Assembly: GCA_037045455.1 (NCBI GenBank)
Contig: JBAOIN010000016.1
Span: 496,001 to 560,000, forward strand
From: JADKAV01 sp037045455
Lineage (GTDB): Bacteria > Actinomycetota > Actinomycetes > S36-B12 > UBA10799
DNA: 64,000 nucleotides
Reading direction: 5' to 3'
Shown here piece after piece: positions 46,072 through 56,700 of this stretch. Below the pieces are notes generated by a model, which was given only the letters and a program-made list of their open reading frames with translations, was not told where the DNA came from and searched no databases. Both the position numbers and the translations under genes were made by a program. Positions within the stretch are counted from its first letter, which is position 1, and every line of letters begins with the position of its first letter.

Positions 46072-46818
46072 ATGATCCGGGTCGGAGTGGTCGGGGCGGC
46101 CGGGCGGATGGGCGCGCGCCGTGTGCGACGCGGTGGCCGAGGCGCGGACGACATGGAACTGGTCGGCCCGGGTCGACCTCGGCGACGACCTGGCGCTGGT
46201 CGACGACTGCGACGTGGTCGTGGACTTCACGGCGCCGGACGTGGTCATGCAGACCGTTGGCGCACTGCATCCCCGCCGGGGTGCACGTGGTCGTCGGGAC
46301 CAGCGGCTTCGACGACGCAGCGGCTGGAGCAGGTACGCGAGACTGCTGGCCGGCCATCCGGCGTCGGAGTGCTGGTCGCACCGAACTTCAGCATCGGGGC
46401 CGTGCTCATGATGCGTTTCGCCGCCGTCGCGGCGCCCTTCTTCGAGTCGCGTCGAGGTCGTGGAGCTGCACCACCCCGACAAGGTCGACGCGCCCGTCCG
46501 GGACCGCGGTGCGTACCGCCGCGCTGATCGCCGCGGCACGCGCAGGGCCGGACCAGTCCCCGACGCCACCACGCACCGCCCTGGACGGGGCCCGCGGCGC
46601 ACTGGTGGACGGCGTGCCGCGTGCACAGCGTGCGTGTGCGCGGGCTTGGTCGCCCACCAGGAGGTGCTGCTCGGCGGTGTGGGGGAGACCCTGACGATCC
46701 GGCACGACAGCCTGGACCGGGCGTCGTTCATGCCCGGCGTGCTGCTGGGAGTGCGCGAGGTGGGCTGCGCATCCCGGGTCTGACCGTGGGGCTGGATGCG
46801 TTCCTGGGTCTGGAATGA
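46072..46818 (+). CDS. dapB: 4-hydroxy-tetrahydrodipicolinate reductase, frameshifted
   Basis: The NAD(P)H-dependent step in lysine/diaminopimelate synthesis. It starts IRVGVVGAAGRMG (nucleotide-binding loop), and DVVVDFTAPDVVMQTVGALH, NFSIGAVLMMRFAAVAAPFF, VVELHHPDKVDAP-like pieces (ELHHPDKVDAP) and LTIRHDSLDRASFMPGVLLG follow in differing frames. About eight single-base insertions are needed to explain it; corrected length is about 245. It begins 3 nt after the peptidase stop and its own stop overlaps the next ATG (ATGA). Confidence 0.9.
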
Positions 46819-47197
46819 CCGCCCGCCGCATCGCGCTGGTGATGGCGGTGGCCTTCGCCGTGTACGCGGTCCTGGTGGCCTGGCGGGGGTGGGACTTCAT
46901 CGCCTCCGGGCGATCCGGTGGCGATCGGGCTGGGACTGGCGGTGCTGATCCTGCCGCTGCTGGCCGGGTGGCTGGTGTGGCGGGAGGTGCAGCTTCGGCT
47001 TCCGCATGCAGGAGTTGGGGGCCAGGCTCACCGAGCGCCGACGAGCGCCCGCTGGAGGAGCGGATCGCCCGCGCCCAGGCCGATCCCGACGACTGGCGGG
47101 CCTGGTACTGGGCCGGGGTCGGGTCTGCTGGAGTGCGGCGGACAAGAAGCAGGCGCGGGCGGCGCTGGATCATGCATGGGACGTGCGGGACACCTGA
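46815..47197 (+). CDS. Small membrane protein with TPR-like tail, frameshifted
   Basis: About 125 residues when frames are joined. Two hydrophobic helices lie at the N-terminus (RIALVMAVAFAVYAVLVAW and AIGLGLAVLILPLLAGWLVW). A soluble tail follows with MQELGARL, RIARAQADPDDWRAWYWAGV and KKQARAALDHAWDVR, typical of a single TPR-like unit. The same kind of gene follows dapB in mycobacteria (Rv2772c). Its function is unknown. Three to four single-base shifts break it. Confidence 0.7.
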
Positions 47198-47215
47198 CCG
47201 CGCTGGGGCCGCTGC

Positions 47216-47548
47216 TCAGACAGCGCCCGGTATGCCGTAGTAGACCGTGAAGCGGGCGCCTTTGTTCGGCGTCACACTGACTTTCTTCACTCGCTGTCTC
47301 GCCGTGGCCTTGCCGATCGTCGTGCGCACAGGCTTCGTGACGATCCGATAGGTCCCGGCCCGCAGTCCCGTGAACCGCACGTCGTCCTCCACCTTCCGCT
47401 TGTAGCCGCCGGGGCACTTCACCACGATCCGTGCCTTGGCCGATGACGGCAGCCCCGCCACCGTGATCGTCAACGTGGACCCCGCGGGCTTCAGCGGCGC
47501 GGTCCACCTTTCGAATGGTTTCAACAGTAGATGAGCGAGGGGCCGCAC
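47216..47548 (-). CDS. Possible secreted-protein fragment with Cna-B-like beta domain
   Basis: An open frame of 110 residues, GTG start, lacking a signal peptide. STLTITVAGLPSSAKARIVV, GYKRKVEDDVRFTGLRAGTY and ARFTVYYG match the small beta-sandwich repeat (GLP..a.v.v..P.Gy....L..GtY) common in large actinobacterial surface proteins. The GTG lies inside a terminator stem, and no Shine-Dalgarno is visible. The frame continues upstream without interruption to the TGA of the YVTN protein gene, so it may be the remnant of a longer C-terminus, a readthrough extension or a broken gene. Confidence 0.4.
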   Translation of the reverse strand: MRPLAHLLLKPFERWTAPLKPAGSTLTITVAGLPSSAKARIVVKCPGGYKRKVEDDVRFTGLRAGTYRIVTKPVRTTIGKATARQRVKKVSVTPNKGARFTVYYGIPGAV

Positions 47549-47572
47549 CCCGGGTGGAGTGCGGCCCCTCGC
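47535..47572. terminator. Terminator after the YVTN surface-protein gene
   Basis: The arms GCGAGGGGCCGCAC (47535-47548) and GTGCGGCCCCTCGC (47559-47572) are perfect complements (14 bp) with a 10-nt loop. A near copy lies after the adhesin gene at 50654-50690, so the terminator was duplicated along with the 3' ends of the genes. Confidence 0.75.
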
Positions 47573-47581
47573 TCGATCGCG

Positions 47582-50533
47582 TCACCTGAGGATCCAGGAC
47601 TTCCGCCAGGTGTTCGGCTTCCACTTGTCCTCGTTGCCAGGCTTCGGCTTGGTGCGCACGACCACCGTCACACGGACCTTGTCGTAACCCCTGGTGTTGA
47701 CCTGCACGCGGCCCTTCTTGGTGACCTTGGTGTCACAGAAGGCGGTCTCACCAGCAGCGCTTACCGCGACCGGCTTGCAGAGCACGACCGGCTTGAGCAG
47801 GACACAGTTGGCGTCGGTCTTGATCTTCTTGACCAGGATCCGGTTGCCGTTCTTCTTGACCTTCTTCACCATGACGGGCTCGATCGGGCAGACCTTCTTG
47901 ACCACGACCGGGCTGACCGCGCTGATCGAGTTGACCACCAGGACGCTGACCGTCTGGTCCTTCGCGGTGACGGTCACCTGGCCGTTGGCCGGGGTGAAGG
48001 TCGGGGCGTTGAAGGTCCAACCGGTCGGGGCGGCCGGCAGGGTCGGCTCGGTCACCGTGCAGGTGGTGCCGGTGGGCAGACCCGAGATGGTCTCGGACTG
48101 GCCGTTACCCAGCTTCACCGTGCCGGACTTCACCGGGTCGGCACCGTCCACCTCACCCGGTTCGAGCGTCACTGTGTCGCCCTCCCGGACGAAGGTGCCG
48201 CCTACCTCTTTGCTGTCGGTCACGCAGTTCCAGCCCGAGAAGGTGTAGTTGTCCGGGCCTGCAGACTCAGTGAGGTCGTAGTCAACCCCCGCGTACACCG
48301 TCGCGTAGTCGTCGTTGTCACCGGGCACGTCCTCGACGTTCTTGCCACCGAAGGGCGCGCCGGCGGTCGCCGACAACGACCAGTCCGCAGGCTGCGCGCT
48401 GCCACCGTCCACGCTCTTCTTCAGCCGCAACTGCGCGGTCTGGCGGGTGTTCGTGAACGTGCACGTGATGTGTTCACCGGGCTTGGGCTGGATCACCTCG
48501 GGGCATGATCTGCTGGTCTGCACCCAGCCATCAGCGGCGGCCTCGGACACCTTGTAGAAGTATCCGGCATCGAGGTATTCGCTGGTGAAGGAGCCGCCGT
48601 CCTGCAACTGGAATGGGGTGTTCTTGTTCCAGTTCACCGGGGTGAACGTGAACTCCGTCTCGGCGCCGGAGGGGTTCGTGACTTTCTCCACTGTGATCGT
48701 GGCCATTTGCCTGTTGTCGATAGTGCAATCCACCTTGCCGTTCGGCGCGAGGTTGATCTGCTTCAGCCCAGGCCGCGTCGGGTTGCCATCGAATTGGGCG
48801 CTGCTCCCGCCAGTGAAGCCACAGCTCATGCCCGCGTATCGCCAGCCATCAGGCATCGTCTCGTACACCGAGTAGCCCGACCCCGCCGGCACCGACTGGC
48901 TGAAGGAGTCCCCGCCCTTGAGGTCGAAGGTCTTGTCGTCGTTCCATCCGGTGGGCGTCATGGTGAATGACACGGGCGAGTTGACCGGGTCGGTCCGCTT
49001 CCTGATCGTGATCGTGCCGCGCTGGGTGTTCGTGAACGTGCAGGTGACGGTCTCGCCGGCTGCCAGGTCGATGGCGCTGACCGGGCTGCCGTCGTCGCAG
49101 GTCGCCGAGGTCAGGTCCCAGCCGGTCAGCGGTTTCTCGACGACCGAGTACGTGCCCGGGTCCAGCACCGTGTCCTTAATGCCCTTGTTCTTCAGCGTGA
49201 TGTCGTCGCTGCTCCAACTCGGATCGAATGTGAACTCGGTCGTGGTGTCGGTCGCCGGGTTGGTCTCCTTCTTGAGGATGATGTGCGACGGAGCTATGGG
49301 GGTCGCCTCGTCACTGCCCACGCTGGCCATGCTGGTACCGATGCTGTTGGTCGCGGTGACCGTCACTGTGTACGGGGTGCCCGCGGTCAGGTCCGCGATC
49401 TCGCAGGTGGTGGCGCCATTGGTCGTGCAAGTCTTGCCGCCGGGCTGCGCGGTCGCGGTGTAGGAACTAATGGGCTGGCCTCCGGTATACGACGGGGCCG
49501 TCCAGGAGACGTTCAGTTTGTTCACTCCGGGGGTCGCCGAGACTCCAGTCGGGGGAGAGGGCTGCAGGGCGACGACCGAGACCGTGTTCGCCAGCACGTT
49601 CATGGTGTAGGCCCGGCTCCCGTCGGGCTGCAGGGCGAACGACCACACTTGTGGCAGCCCGGAGACCACGGTCGCGTTGTTGGTCGCTGTATCAATCACG
49701 GACAAGCCAGCAGTCCCAGCGACGTAGACGTGCTTGCCGTCCGGCGACGCGGCGATCCCGTAGGCACCGTCGAATCCCGGGAGAGTGGCCACGACCACGT
49801 TCGTGGCGGTGTCGACGACGGAGACGCTGGCACTTGCGTTGTTGGTCACGTAGGCCTTGCCGTTGGGCGACAGCGCCACATCAGCGGGGACACTCTGTAC
49901 GGGTACGGTCGCCACGATCGTGTTCGAGCTCGTGCTGACCACGGACACCGTGTTGCCGAAGCGGTTGGTGACGTAAACGCGTGCTCCGTCGGCAGTCATC
50001 GCAACGCCCCCCGGGATGTTGAATCCGGAGATGGACGTCACGGCACTGGTGGCGAGGTTGATGACCGACACCGTGCTGCTGTCGTTGTTACTCACGTATG
50101 CGTGGCTGCCATCCGGGGTGATGGCGATTCCGACCGGAGCGCTTCCTACAGTGATCGAGCTGGTCACGGTGTTGGTCGCGGTGTTTACAACCGACACCGT
50201 ATTGCCGCCGCTGTTGGTCACGTAGGCGCGGCTGCCGTCCGGCGAGATCGCGATGCCCCAAGGCTTGTTGAAGCCGGTGATCGTTGCGGTGACCGTGTTG
50301 GTGGCCGTGTTGATCACCGATACCGAGTTGCTCGGGCTGTCGCTGTTGGAGACATACAGAGTGCTGCCGTCCGGCGTCACCGCCCCCTCACGCGGATAGG
50401 AGCCCACCGGAATGGTGGTGGTCACGACCGGGGCCGCCGAGGCAGCAGTCGCCAGTCCGAGCACGGCGGCGCCACTGGCCAACAGCGTGAGGACGAACAG
50501 ACGGATCGTGCGAGTGACATGTGTCTTGGCCAC
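47582..50533 (-). CDS. Giant secreted YVTN beta-propeller protein with prealbumin-like domains and cationic tail
   Basis: 983 residues, exported by a signal peptide (TIRLFVLTLLASGAAVLGLA, cleavage after AASA). Residues 35-320 form seven YVTN blades (SPDGSRAYVTN-type repeats), then an FN3-like domain (PPTGVSATPGVNKLNVSW). At least four beta-sandwich repeats follow, ending in CTFTNT or CTIDN, similar to SpaA/DUF5979-type domains. The last 190 residues are near-identical to the adhesin upstream. The final 100 are Lys-rich with five Cys (VVVKKVCP, DANCVL, VLCKPV, TAFCDT) and end KPNTWRKSWILR. No LPXTG motif is seen. GTG 50533 follows GGGAGAC. Probable role: cell-surface or matrix protein. Confidence 0.85.
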   Translation of the reverse strand: MAKTHVTRTIRLFVLTLLASGAAVLGLATAASAAPVVTTTIPVGSYPREGAVTPDGSTLYVSNSDSPSNSVSVINTATNTVTATITGFNKPWGIAISPDGSRAYVTNSGGNTVSVVNTATNTVTSSITVGSAPVGIAITPDGSHAYVSNNDSSTVSVINLATSAVTSISGFNIPGGVAMTADGARVYVTNRFGNTVSVVSTSSNTIVATVPVQSVPADVALSPNGKAYVTNNASASVSVVDTATNVVVATLPGFDGAYGIAASPDGKHVYVAGTAGLSVIDTATNNATVVSGLPQVWSFALQPDGSRAYTMNVLANTVSVVALQPSPPTGVSATPGVNKLNVSWTAPSYTGGQPISSYTATAQPGGKTCTTNGATTCEIADLTAGTPYTVTVTATNSIGTSMASVGSDEATPIAPSHIILKKETNPATDTTTEFTFDPSWSSDDITLKNKGIKDTVLDPGTYSVVEKPLTGWDLTSATCDDGSPVSAIDLAAGETVTCTFTNTQRGTITIRKRTDPVNSPVSFTMTPTGWNDDKTFDLKGGDSFSQSVPAGSGYSVYETMPDGWRYAGMSCGFTGGSSAQFDGNPTRPGLKQINLAPNGKVDCTIDNRQMATITVEKVTNPSGAETEFTFTPVNWNKNTPFQLQDGGSFTSEYLDAGYFYKVSEAAADGWVQTSRSCPEVIQPKPGEHITCTFTNTRQTAQLRLKKSVDGGSAQPADWSLSATAGAPFGGKNVEDVPGDNDDYATVYAGVDYDLTESAGPDNYTFSGWNCVTDSKEVGGTFVREGDTVTLEPGEVDGADPVKSGTVKLGNGQSETISGLPTGTTCTVTEPTLPAAPTGWTFNAPTFTPANGQVTVTAKDQTVSVLVVNSISAVSPVVVKKVCPIEPVMVKKVKKNGNRILVKKIKTDANCVLLKPVVLCKPVAVSAAGETAFCDTKVTKKGRVQVNTRGYDKVRVTVVVRTKPKPGNEDKWKPNTWRKSWILR
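47585..48151. repeat. Shared 3' segment of the two surface-protein genes, copy 1
   Basis: 567 bp encoding the last ~190 residues of the YVTN protein. It matches 50711-51277 at the same length with about five substitutions that I can count. A duplication or gene conversion must be recent. The neighbouring terminators match as well. Confidence 0.9.
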
Positions 50534-50584
50534 GGCTGTCTCCCAAGTACAGGGTCCGCGTCGGGCGTGCACACGGATGGAGGA

Positions 50585-50590
50585 AGCCTA
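50585..50590 (-). promoter_or_regulatory. Putative -10 element (TAGGCT) of the YVTN protein gene
   Basis: TAGGCT on the minus strand lies 51 nt before the GTG, leaving a leader of about 45 nt with GGGAGAC. The region upstream of it is AT-richer than its surroundings. Confidence 0.45.
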
Positions 50591-50653
50591 TGGTGGTTTG
50601 ATCTTCGTCGGAAGTCATTCAAACGTCCAATTCCTGAATTTGTAGCACACGCG

Positions 50654-50690
50654 AAGGGGGCCGCACCCCGGATGGGAGTGCGGCCCCTTT
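50654..50690. terminator. Terminator after the adhesin gene
   Basis: AAGGGGGCCGCAC (50654-50666) and GTGCGGCCCCTT (50679-50690) form a 12-bp stem with one bulge. The stem and loop resemble those at 47535-47572. The position is 15 nt past the adhesin stop on the minus strand. Confidence 0.75.
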
Positions 50691-50704
50691 CGGGCTTTCC
50701 TGCG

Positions 50705-53700
50705 TCAGCCCCTGAGGATCCAGGACTTCCGCCAGGTGTTCGGCTTCCACTTGTCCTCGTTGCCAGGCTTCGGCTTGGTGCGCACGACCACCGTCACACG
50801 GACCTTGTCGTAACCCCTGGTGTTGACCTGCACGCGGCCCTTCTTGGTGACCTTGGTGTCACAGAAGGCGGTCTCACCAGCAGCGCTTGCCGCGACCGGC
50901 TTGCAGAGCACGACCGGCTTGAGCAGGACACAGTTGGCGTCGGTCTTGATCTTCTTGACCAGGATCCGGTTGCCGTTCTTCTTGACCTTCTTCACCATGA
51001 CCGGCTCGATCGGGCAGACCTTCTTGACCACGACCGGGCTGACCGCGCTGATCGAGTTGACCACCAGGACGCTGACCGTCTGGTCCTTCGCGGTGACGGT
51101 CACCTGGCCGTTGGCCGGGGTGAAGGTCGGGGCGTTGAACGTCCAGCCGGTCGGGGCGGCCGGCAGGGTCGGCTCGGTCACCGTGCAGGTGGTGCCGGTG
51201 GGCAGACCCGAGATGGTCTCGGACTGGCCGTTACCCAGCTTCACCGTGCCGGACTTCACCGGGTCGGCACCATCCACGCAGGCGTAGGTGATGTCGAAGG
51301 TTCCGGTGAACCCGCTGCTCTGAGCGTTGAACTCCTTGCTGATCGTCAGCGACCCGAGGTCGCGGCTGTTGACGATCTGTGCAGGTGACCTGGTCGTTCT
51401 TGTCCAGGGTGATCGTGTCCCCGGACTGCAGGAACTCAGGAGCTGCACCTGCTCGCCCTCGCACACCCACTGGCCTGCCGGTGTAGCCGGCCAGGACCGG
51501 TCTCAGCCAGCGTGTACTGCGTGCTCGGCGTAGACAGCCTGCTGAACTGACCCGAACCACCCAGGAGTGCTGATGTTCCGGTCGTTGTCCGGAGCGGCAG
51601 CCTTGGCTGTGAGCGTGAACTCGTCAGCCGCAGCCTTGCCACCGTCAACCTTCTTGACCAGCTTCAACTGCGCAAGGTCGCGGGTGTTGACGATCGTGCA
51701 GGTCACCTGGTCGCCCTTGTCCAGGTTGATGGTGTCGCCCTCCTGTACGAACTGGGCCTTTGGCGTCCTGCGCGTCCGGCAGACACTGCCAGCCCGTTCC
51801 TGTGTAGTTGGCTGGGCCGGTCTCGGAGAGGGTGTATTGCACGCCGGACCAGACCTGCGTGAACTCACCCTCATCACCGAGGTTCTCCACCCCAGGCGCG
51901 CCCTGCGGACCCTCGGCCTTAAGTGTCCAGTCGTGAGCGGTGGATCGAGCCGCCCTCGACCGTCTTGACCAGTTTCAGCTCCGCGGTGTTGCGGGTGATG
52001 CGGTTCGTGACCGTCGCTTCCACCGGGGTGTTGCTCTTGGTCACGGTGACTCGTGGCCTGCTCTGGCGTTCTGCTGGTCGACCGGGTTGTAGCCGATCGG
52101 CGTCCCAAGTCCAGTTGGTCTGGGGAGCCAGAGTGCGCTCCTTGACCGTGCAAGCGCCGGTGCGGCACATCGTTGATGACCACGCTGTCACTACCCTCGA
52201 ACTCCACGGTGTCCTCGAACCCGTCCTGGCAGACGTAGTCGATGACGAATCTGAAGTTCTGCGGCCGGCTCCAGTTGTCCGGGTTGTTGAAGACCTTGGT
52301 GACTTCAGCTTGCCCTTGTCGCGGGTGATGGTGTTGGCCACCGTCACCTCGATCGTGGCGTCCTTCGGGGTGATCGTGACCGTGTCCGACGGTGCAGAAC
52401 GTCGGCGTCGACCAGGTGAAGTTCGGCCGGGGTCTGGCTGCCGGCGATGGTGCCTTCGCGGACCTGGCAGGAGGTGCCGGTCGGGATCCCGTTGATGACC
52501 GTGTTGTCCGCCGGCCTTGACGGCCGCGTCGGTCCAGTTGCGCCGTTAGTGCCGCACTTGTACTGGATCGGGTAGGCGTAGTTCGGGTCCAGCGTCGCCC
52601 CGTCGGGGTTCGACACCGTCTTCAGGATCTTCAGCTTGCCCTTGTCGCGGGTGATGGTGTTGGCCACCGTCACCTCGATCGTGGCGTCCTTCGGGGTGAT
52701 CGTGACCGTGTCAGACGGGCTGAACGTCGGGGTGGACCACGTGAAGTCGGCTGGGGTTTGGCTACCAGCGATGGTGCCTTCGCGGACCTGGCAGGAGGTG
52801 CCGGTCGGGATCCCGTTGATCACGGTGTTGCCGCCGGCCTTGACTGCCGCGTCGGTCCAGGCGCCGTTAGTGCCGCACTTGTACTGGATCGGGTAGGCGT
52901 AGTTCGGGTCCAGCGTCGCCCCGTCGGGGTTCGACACCGTCTTCAGGATCTTCAGCTTGCCCTTGTCGCGGGTGATGGTGTTGGCCACCGTCACCTCGAT
53001 CGTGGCGTCCTTCGGGGTGATCGTGACCGTGTCAGACGGGCTGAACGTCGGGGTGGACCACGTGAAGTCGGCTGGGGTTTGGCTACCAGCGATGGTGCCT
53101 TCGCGGACCTGGCAGGAGGTGCCGGTCGGGATCCCGTTGATCACGGTGTTGCCGCCGGCCTTGACTGCCGCGTCGGTCCAGGCGCCGTTAGTGCCGCACT
53201 TGTACTGGATCGGGTAGGCGTAGTTCGGGTCCAGCGTCGCCCCGTCGGGGTTCGACACCGTCTTCAGGATCTTCAGCTGGCCCTTGTCGCGGGTGATGGT
53301 GTTGGCCACCGTCACCTCGATCGTGGCGTCCTTCGGGGTGATCGTGACCGTGTCAGACGGGCTGAACGTCGGGGTGGACCACGTGAAGTCGGCTGGGGTT
53401 TGGCTACCAGCGATGGTGCCTTCGCGGACCTGGCAGGAGGTGCCGGTCGGGATCCCGTTGATCACGGTGTTGCCGCCGGCCTTGACTGCCGCGTCGGTCC
53501 AGGTGCCGTTAGTGCCGCACTTGTACTGGATCGGGTAGGCGTAGTTCGGGTCCAGCGTCGCCCCGTCGGGGTTCGACACCGTCTTCAGGATCTTCAGCTG
53601 GCCCTTGTCGCGGGTGATGGTGTTGGCCACCGTCACCTCGATCGTGGCGTCCTTCGGGGTGATCGTGACCGTGTCAGACGGGCTGAACGTCGGGGTGGAC

Positions 53701-56700
53701 CACGTGAAGTCGGCTGGGGTTTGGCTACCAGCGATGGTGCCTTCGCGGACCTGGCAGGAGGTGCCGGTCGGGATCCCGTTGATCACGGTGTTGCCGCCGG
53801 CCTTGACTGCCGCGTCGGTCCAGGTGCCGTTAGTGCCGCACTTGTACTGGATCGGGTAGGCGTAGTTCGGGTCCAGCGTCGCCCCGTCGGGGTTCGACAC
53901 CGTCTTCAGGATCTTCAGCTGGCCCTTGTCGCGGGTGATGGTGTTGGCCACCGTCACCTCGATCGTGGCGTCCTTCGGGGTGATCGTGACCGTGTCAGAC
54001 GGGCTGAACGTCGGGGTGGACCACGTGAAGTCGGCTGGGGTTTGGCTACCAGCGATGGTGCCTTCGCGGACCTGGCAGGAGGTGCCGGTCGGGATCCCGT
54101 TGATCACGGTGTTGCCGCCGGCCTTGACTGCCGCGTCGGTCCAGGCGCCGTTAGTGCCGCACTTGTACTGGATCGGGTAGGCGTAGTTCGGGTCCAGCGT
54201 CGCCCCGTCGGGGTTCGACACCGTCTTCAGGATCTTCAGCTTGCCCTTGTCGCGGGTGATGGTGTTGGCCACCGTCACCTCGATCGTGGCGTCCTTCGGG
54301 GTGATCGTGACCGTGTCAGACGGGCTGAACGTCGGGGTGGACCACGTGAAGTCGGCTGGGGTTTGGCTACCAGCGATGGTGCCTTCGCGGACCTGGCAGG
54401 AGGTGCCGGTCGGGATCCCGTTGATCACGGTGTTGCCGCCGGCCTTGACTGCCGCGTCGGTCCAGGCGCCGTTAGTGCCGCACTTGTACTGGATCGGGTA
54501 GGCGTAGTTCGGGTCCAGCGTCGCCCCGTCGGGGTTCGACACCGTCTTCAGGATCTTCAGCTTGCCCTTGTCGCGGGTGATGGTGTTGGCCACCGTCACC
54601 TCGATCGTGGCGTCCTTCGGGGTGATCGTGACCGTGTCAGACGGGCTGAACGTCGGGGTGGACCACGTGAAGTCGGCTGGGGTTTGGCTACCAGCGATGG
54701 TGCCTTCGCGGACCTGGCAGGAGGTGCCGGTCGGGATCCCGTTGATCACGGTGTTGCCGCCGGCCTTGACTGCCGCGTCGGTCCAGGTGCCGTTAGTGCC
54801 GCACTTGTACTGGATCGGGTAGGCGTAGTTCGGGTCCAGCGTCGCCCCGTCGGGGTTCGACACCGTCTTCAGGATCTTCAGCTGGCCCTTGTCGCGGGTG
54901 ATGGTGTTGGCCACCGTCACCTCGATCGTGGCGTCCTTCGGGGTGATCGTGACCGTGTCAGACGGGCTGAACGTCGGGGTGGACCACGTGAAGTCGGCTG
55001 GGGTTTGGCTACCAGCGATGGTGCCTTCGCGGACCTGGCAGGAGGTGCCGGTCGGGATCCCGTTGATCACGGTGTTGCCGCCGGCCTTGACTGCCGCGTC
55101 GGTCCAGGTGCCGTTAGTGCCGCACTTGTACTGGATCGGGTAGGCGTAGTTCGGGTCCAGCGTCGCCCCGTCGGGGTTCGACACCGTCTTCAGGATCTTC
55201 AGCTGGCCCTTGTCGCGGGTGATGGTGTTGGCCACCGTCACCTCGATCGTGGCGTCCTTCGGGGTGATCGTGACCGTGTCAGACGGGCTGAACGTCGGGG
55301 TGGACCACGTGAAGTCGGCTGGGGTTTGGCTACCAGCGATGGTGCCTTCGCGGACCTGGCAGGAGGTGCCGGTCGGGATCCCGTTGATCACGGTGTTGCC
55401 GCCGGCCTTGACTGCCGCGTCGGTCCAGGTGCCGTTAGTGCCGCACTTGTACTGGATCGGGTAGGCGTAGTTCGGGTCCAGCGTCGCCCCGTCGGGGTTC
55501 GACACCGTCTTCAGGATCTTCAGCGAGCCTGTGGGGGAAGGCTGGCGGTTGTAGACCGTGCATGAGACTGGGTAACTCTTGTTCGCCTCTGCCGTGAAAC
55601 CGGTTGCACCGACGTCGGTCACCCCAACCGTCACCGGTGGATTGGTCCCGACTTGAACACACTCAGCATTCTTCCCACCGACCTGTTGCAGCGTGTACCC
55701 CGCCTGCTGTGTTTCCTGCAGAGTGACCGCGGCCGTGGAAGTGGTACCGGGGAAGGTCAAGTTGAAACTCGCCGCACCTGTGGTTGTGTCCGTTTGGGTG
55801 GACGCGGGGTCGATGGTGACGCCACTGGTAGTCGTGGTCGCGCCGAACGTCCACGGGGTGGTGGCCAAAGTGGCCCCATTGGTGGTACCGGCAGGCGCGT
55901 CCCAGGGAACGATCTTCTTCACGACCGAGATCGAGCCCTTGCAGGAACCTAGAGCAAGGTCTCGCAAGGCATTTCCGGCAGCGACGTAGTCGGAGGTCTG
56001 GTAATAATCCGAGTTGATGGCCGTGCCCGATATAGCCTGCAGATTGGCGCCACCATTCGATACGCCGGACCCAACGCCGAAGCCGATGACACGCGTCGAC
56101 TTCGCTTTGAGCGCGTTTGCCGAGAACACCGCTTCCTCAACCGTGCGGAAGTTGGTACTGCCGCCTGGTCCCGCGGCAGGCTTTCCGTAGTATGTCGGGC
56201 TCCCGTCGGTGAGGACGATAGCTACGTCGTACTTCTCGTTGCTCTGGGCGACCTGGTAAATACCCTGGTCCCAATTTGTCCCGCCCCCAGCGTCCCCATC
56301 GTTGCCACTTTGCTCCGCTGGTAGGCGAATTGCGTCGATGTAGTTGGTCACGGTAGAAGCGGATGCCGAAACGGGTTTCAGCGGAAGGGTGGCATTCATT
56401 GACCCCTCCGCGGGTGCATCGGTTGCGAAGGTGTATACGGCTACCTGTGAAGGAGTGCCTTCGAGGCTCGTGGCAAACTTCTTGGCCGCGGACCTCATCG
56501 CGTTCTGGGCGCCGTCCTTATAGATCGAATTCGAGAGGTCGAGAACGAGCGCTACGTTGATTCCGCATTTTGCAGGGAAGGATGGGTTGTTCCTGGAGGT
56601 CTGCCAGATGCCGGCGGAGTTCTCCGAACCTTGGCTTGACGTCCGCATGAAATCCGTACCGGATGTGTAGAGGGTGTTGGCAGACATCGCCGGGGTGTTG

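Noticed and set aside
44782..47197. Pseudogene decay of the M16-dapB-membrane protein cluster
   Set aside because: dapB is normally essential, substitutions look conservative, and only single-base insertions break the frames, as in other clusters of the window.
47585..51277. Insertion sequence causing the duplication of surface-protein ends
   Set aside because: No transposase, terminal inverted repeats or target duplication is visible around either copy; homologous duplication or gene conversion explains it better.
52315..55523. CRISPR array
   Set aside because: The repeat units are 321 bp and directly adjoining, with no spacers, and they encode a protein domain.
52758..55565. A 935-codon open frame on the plus strand across the repeat array
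   Set aside because: It is opposite the adhesin repeats and stays open only because the 321-bp unit has no stop in that frame. The product is a repeated Arg/Asp/Gly/Val-rich sequence with no start signal or known domain.
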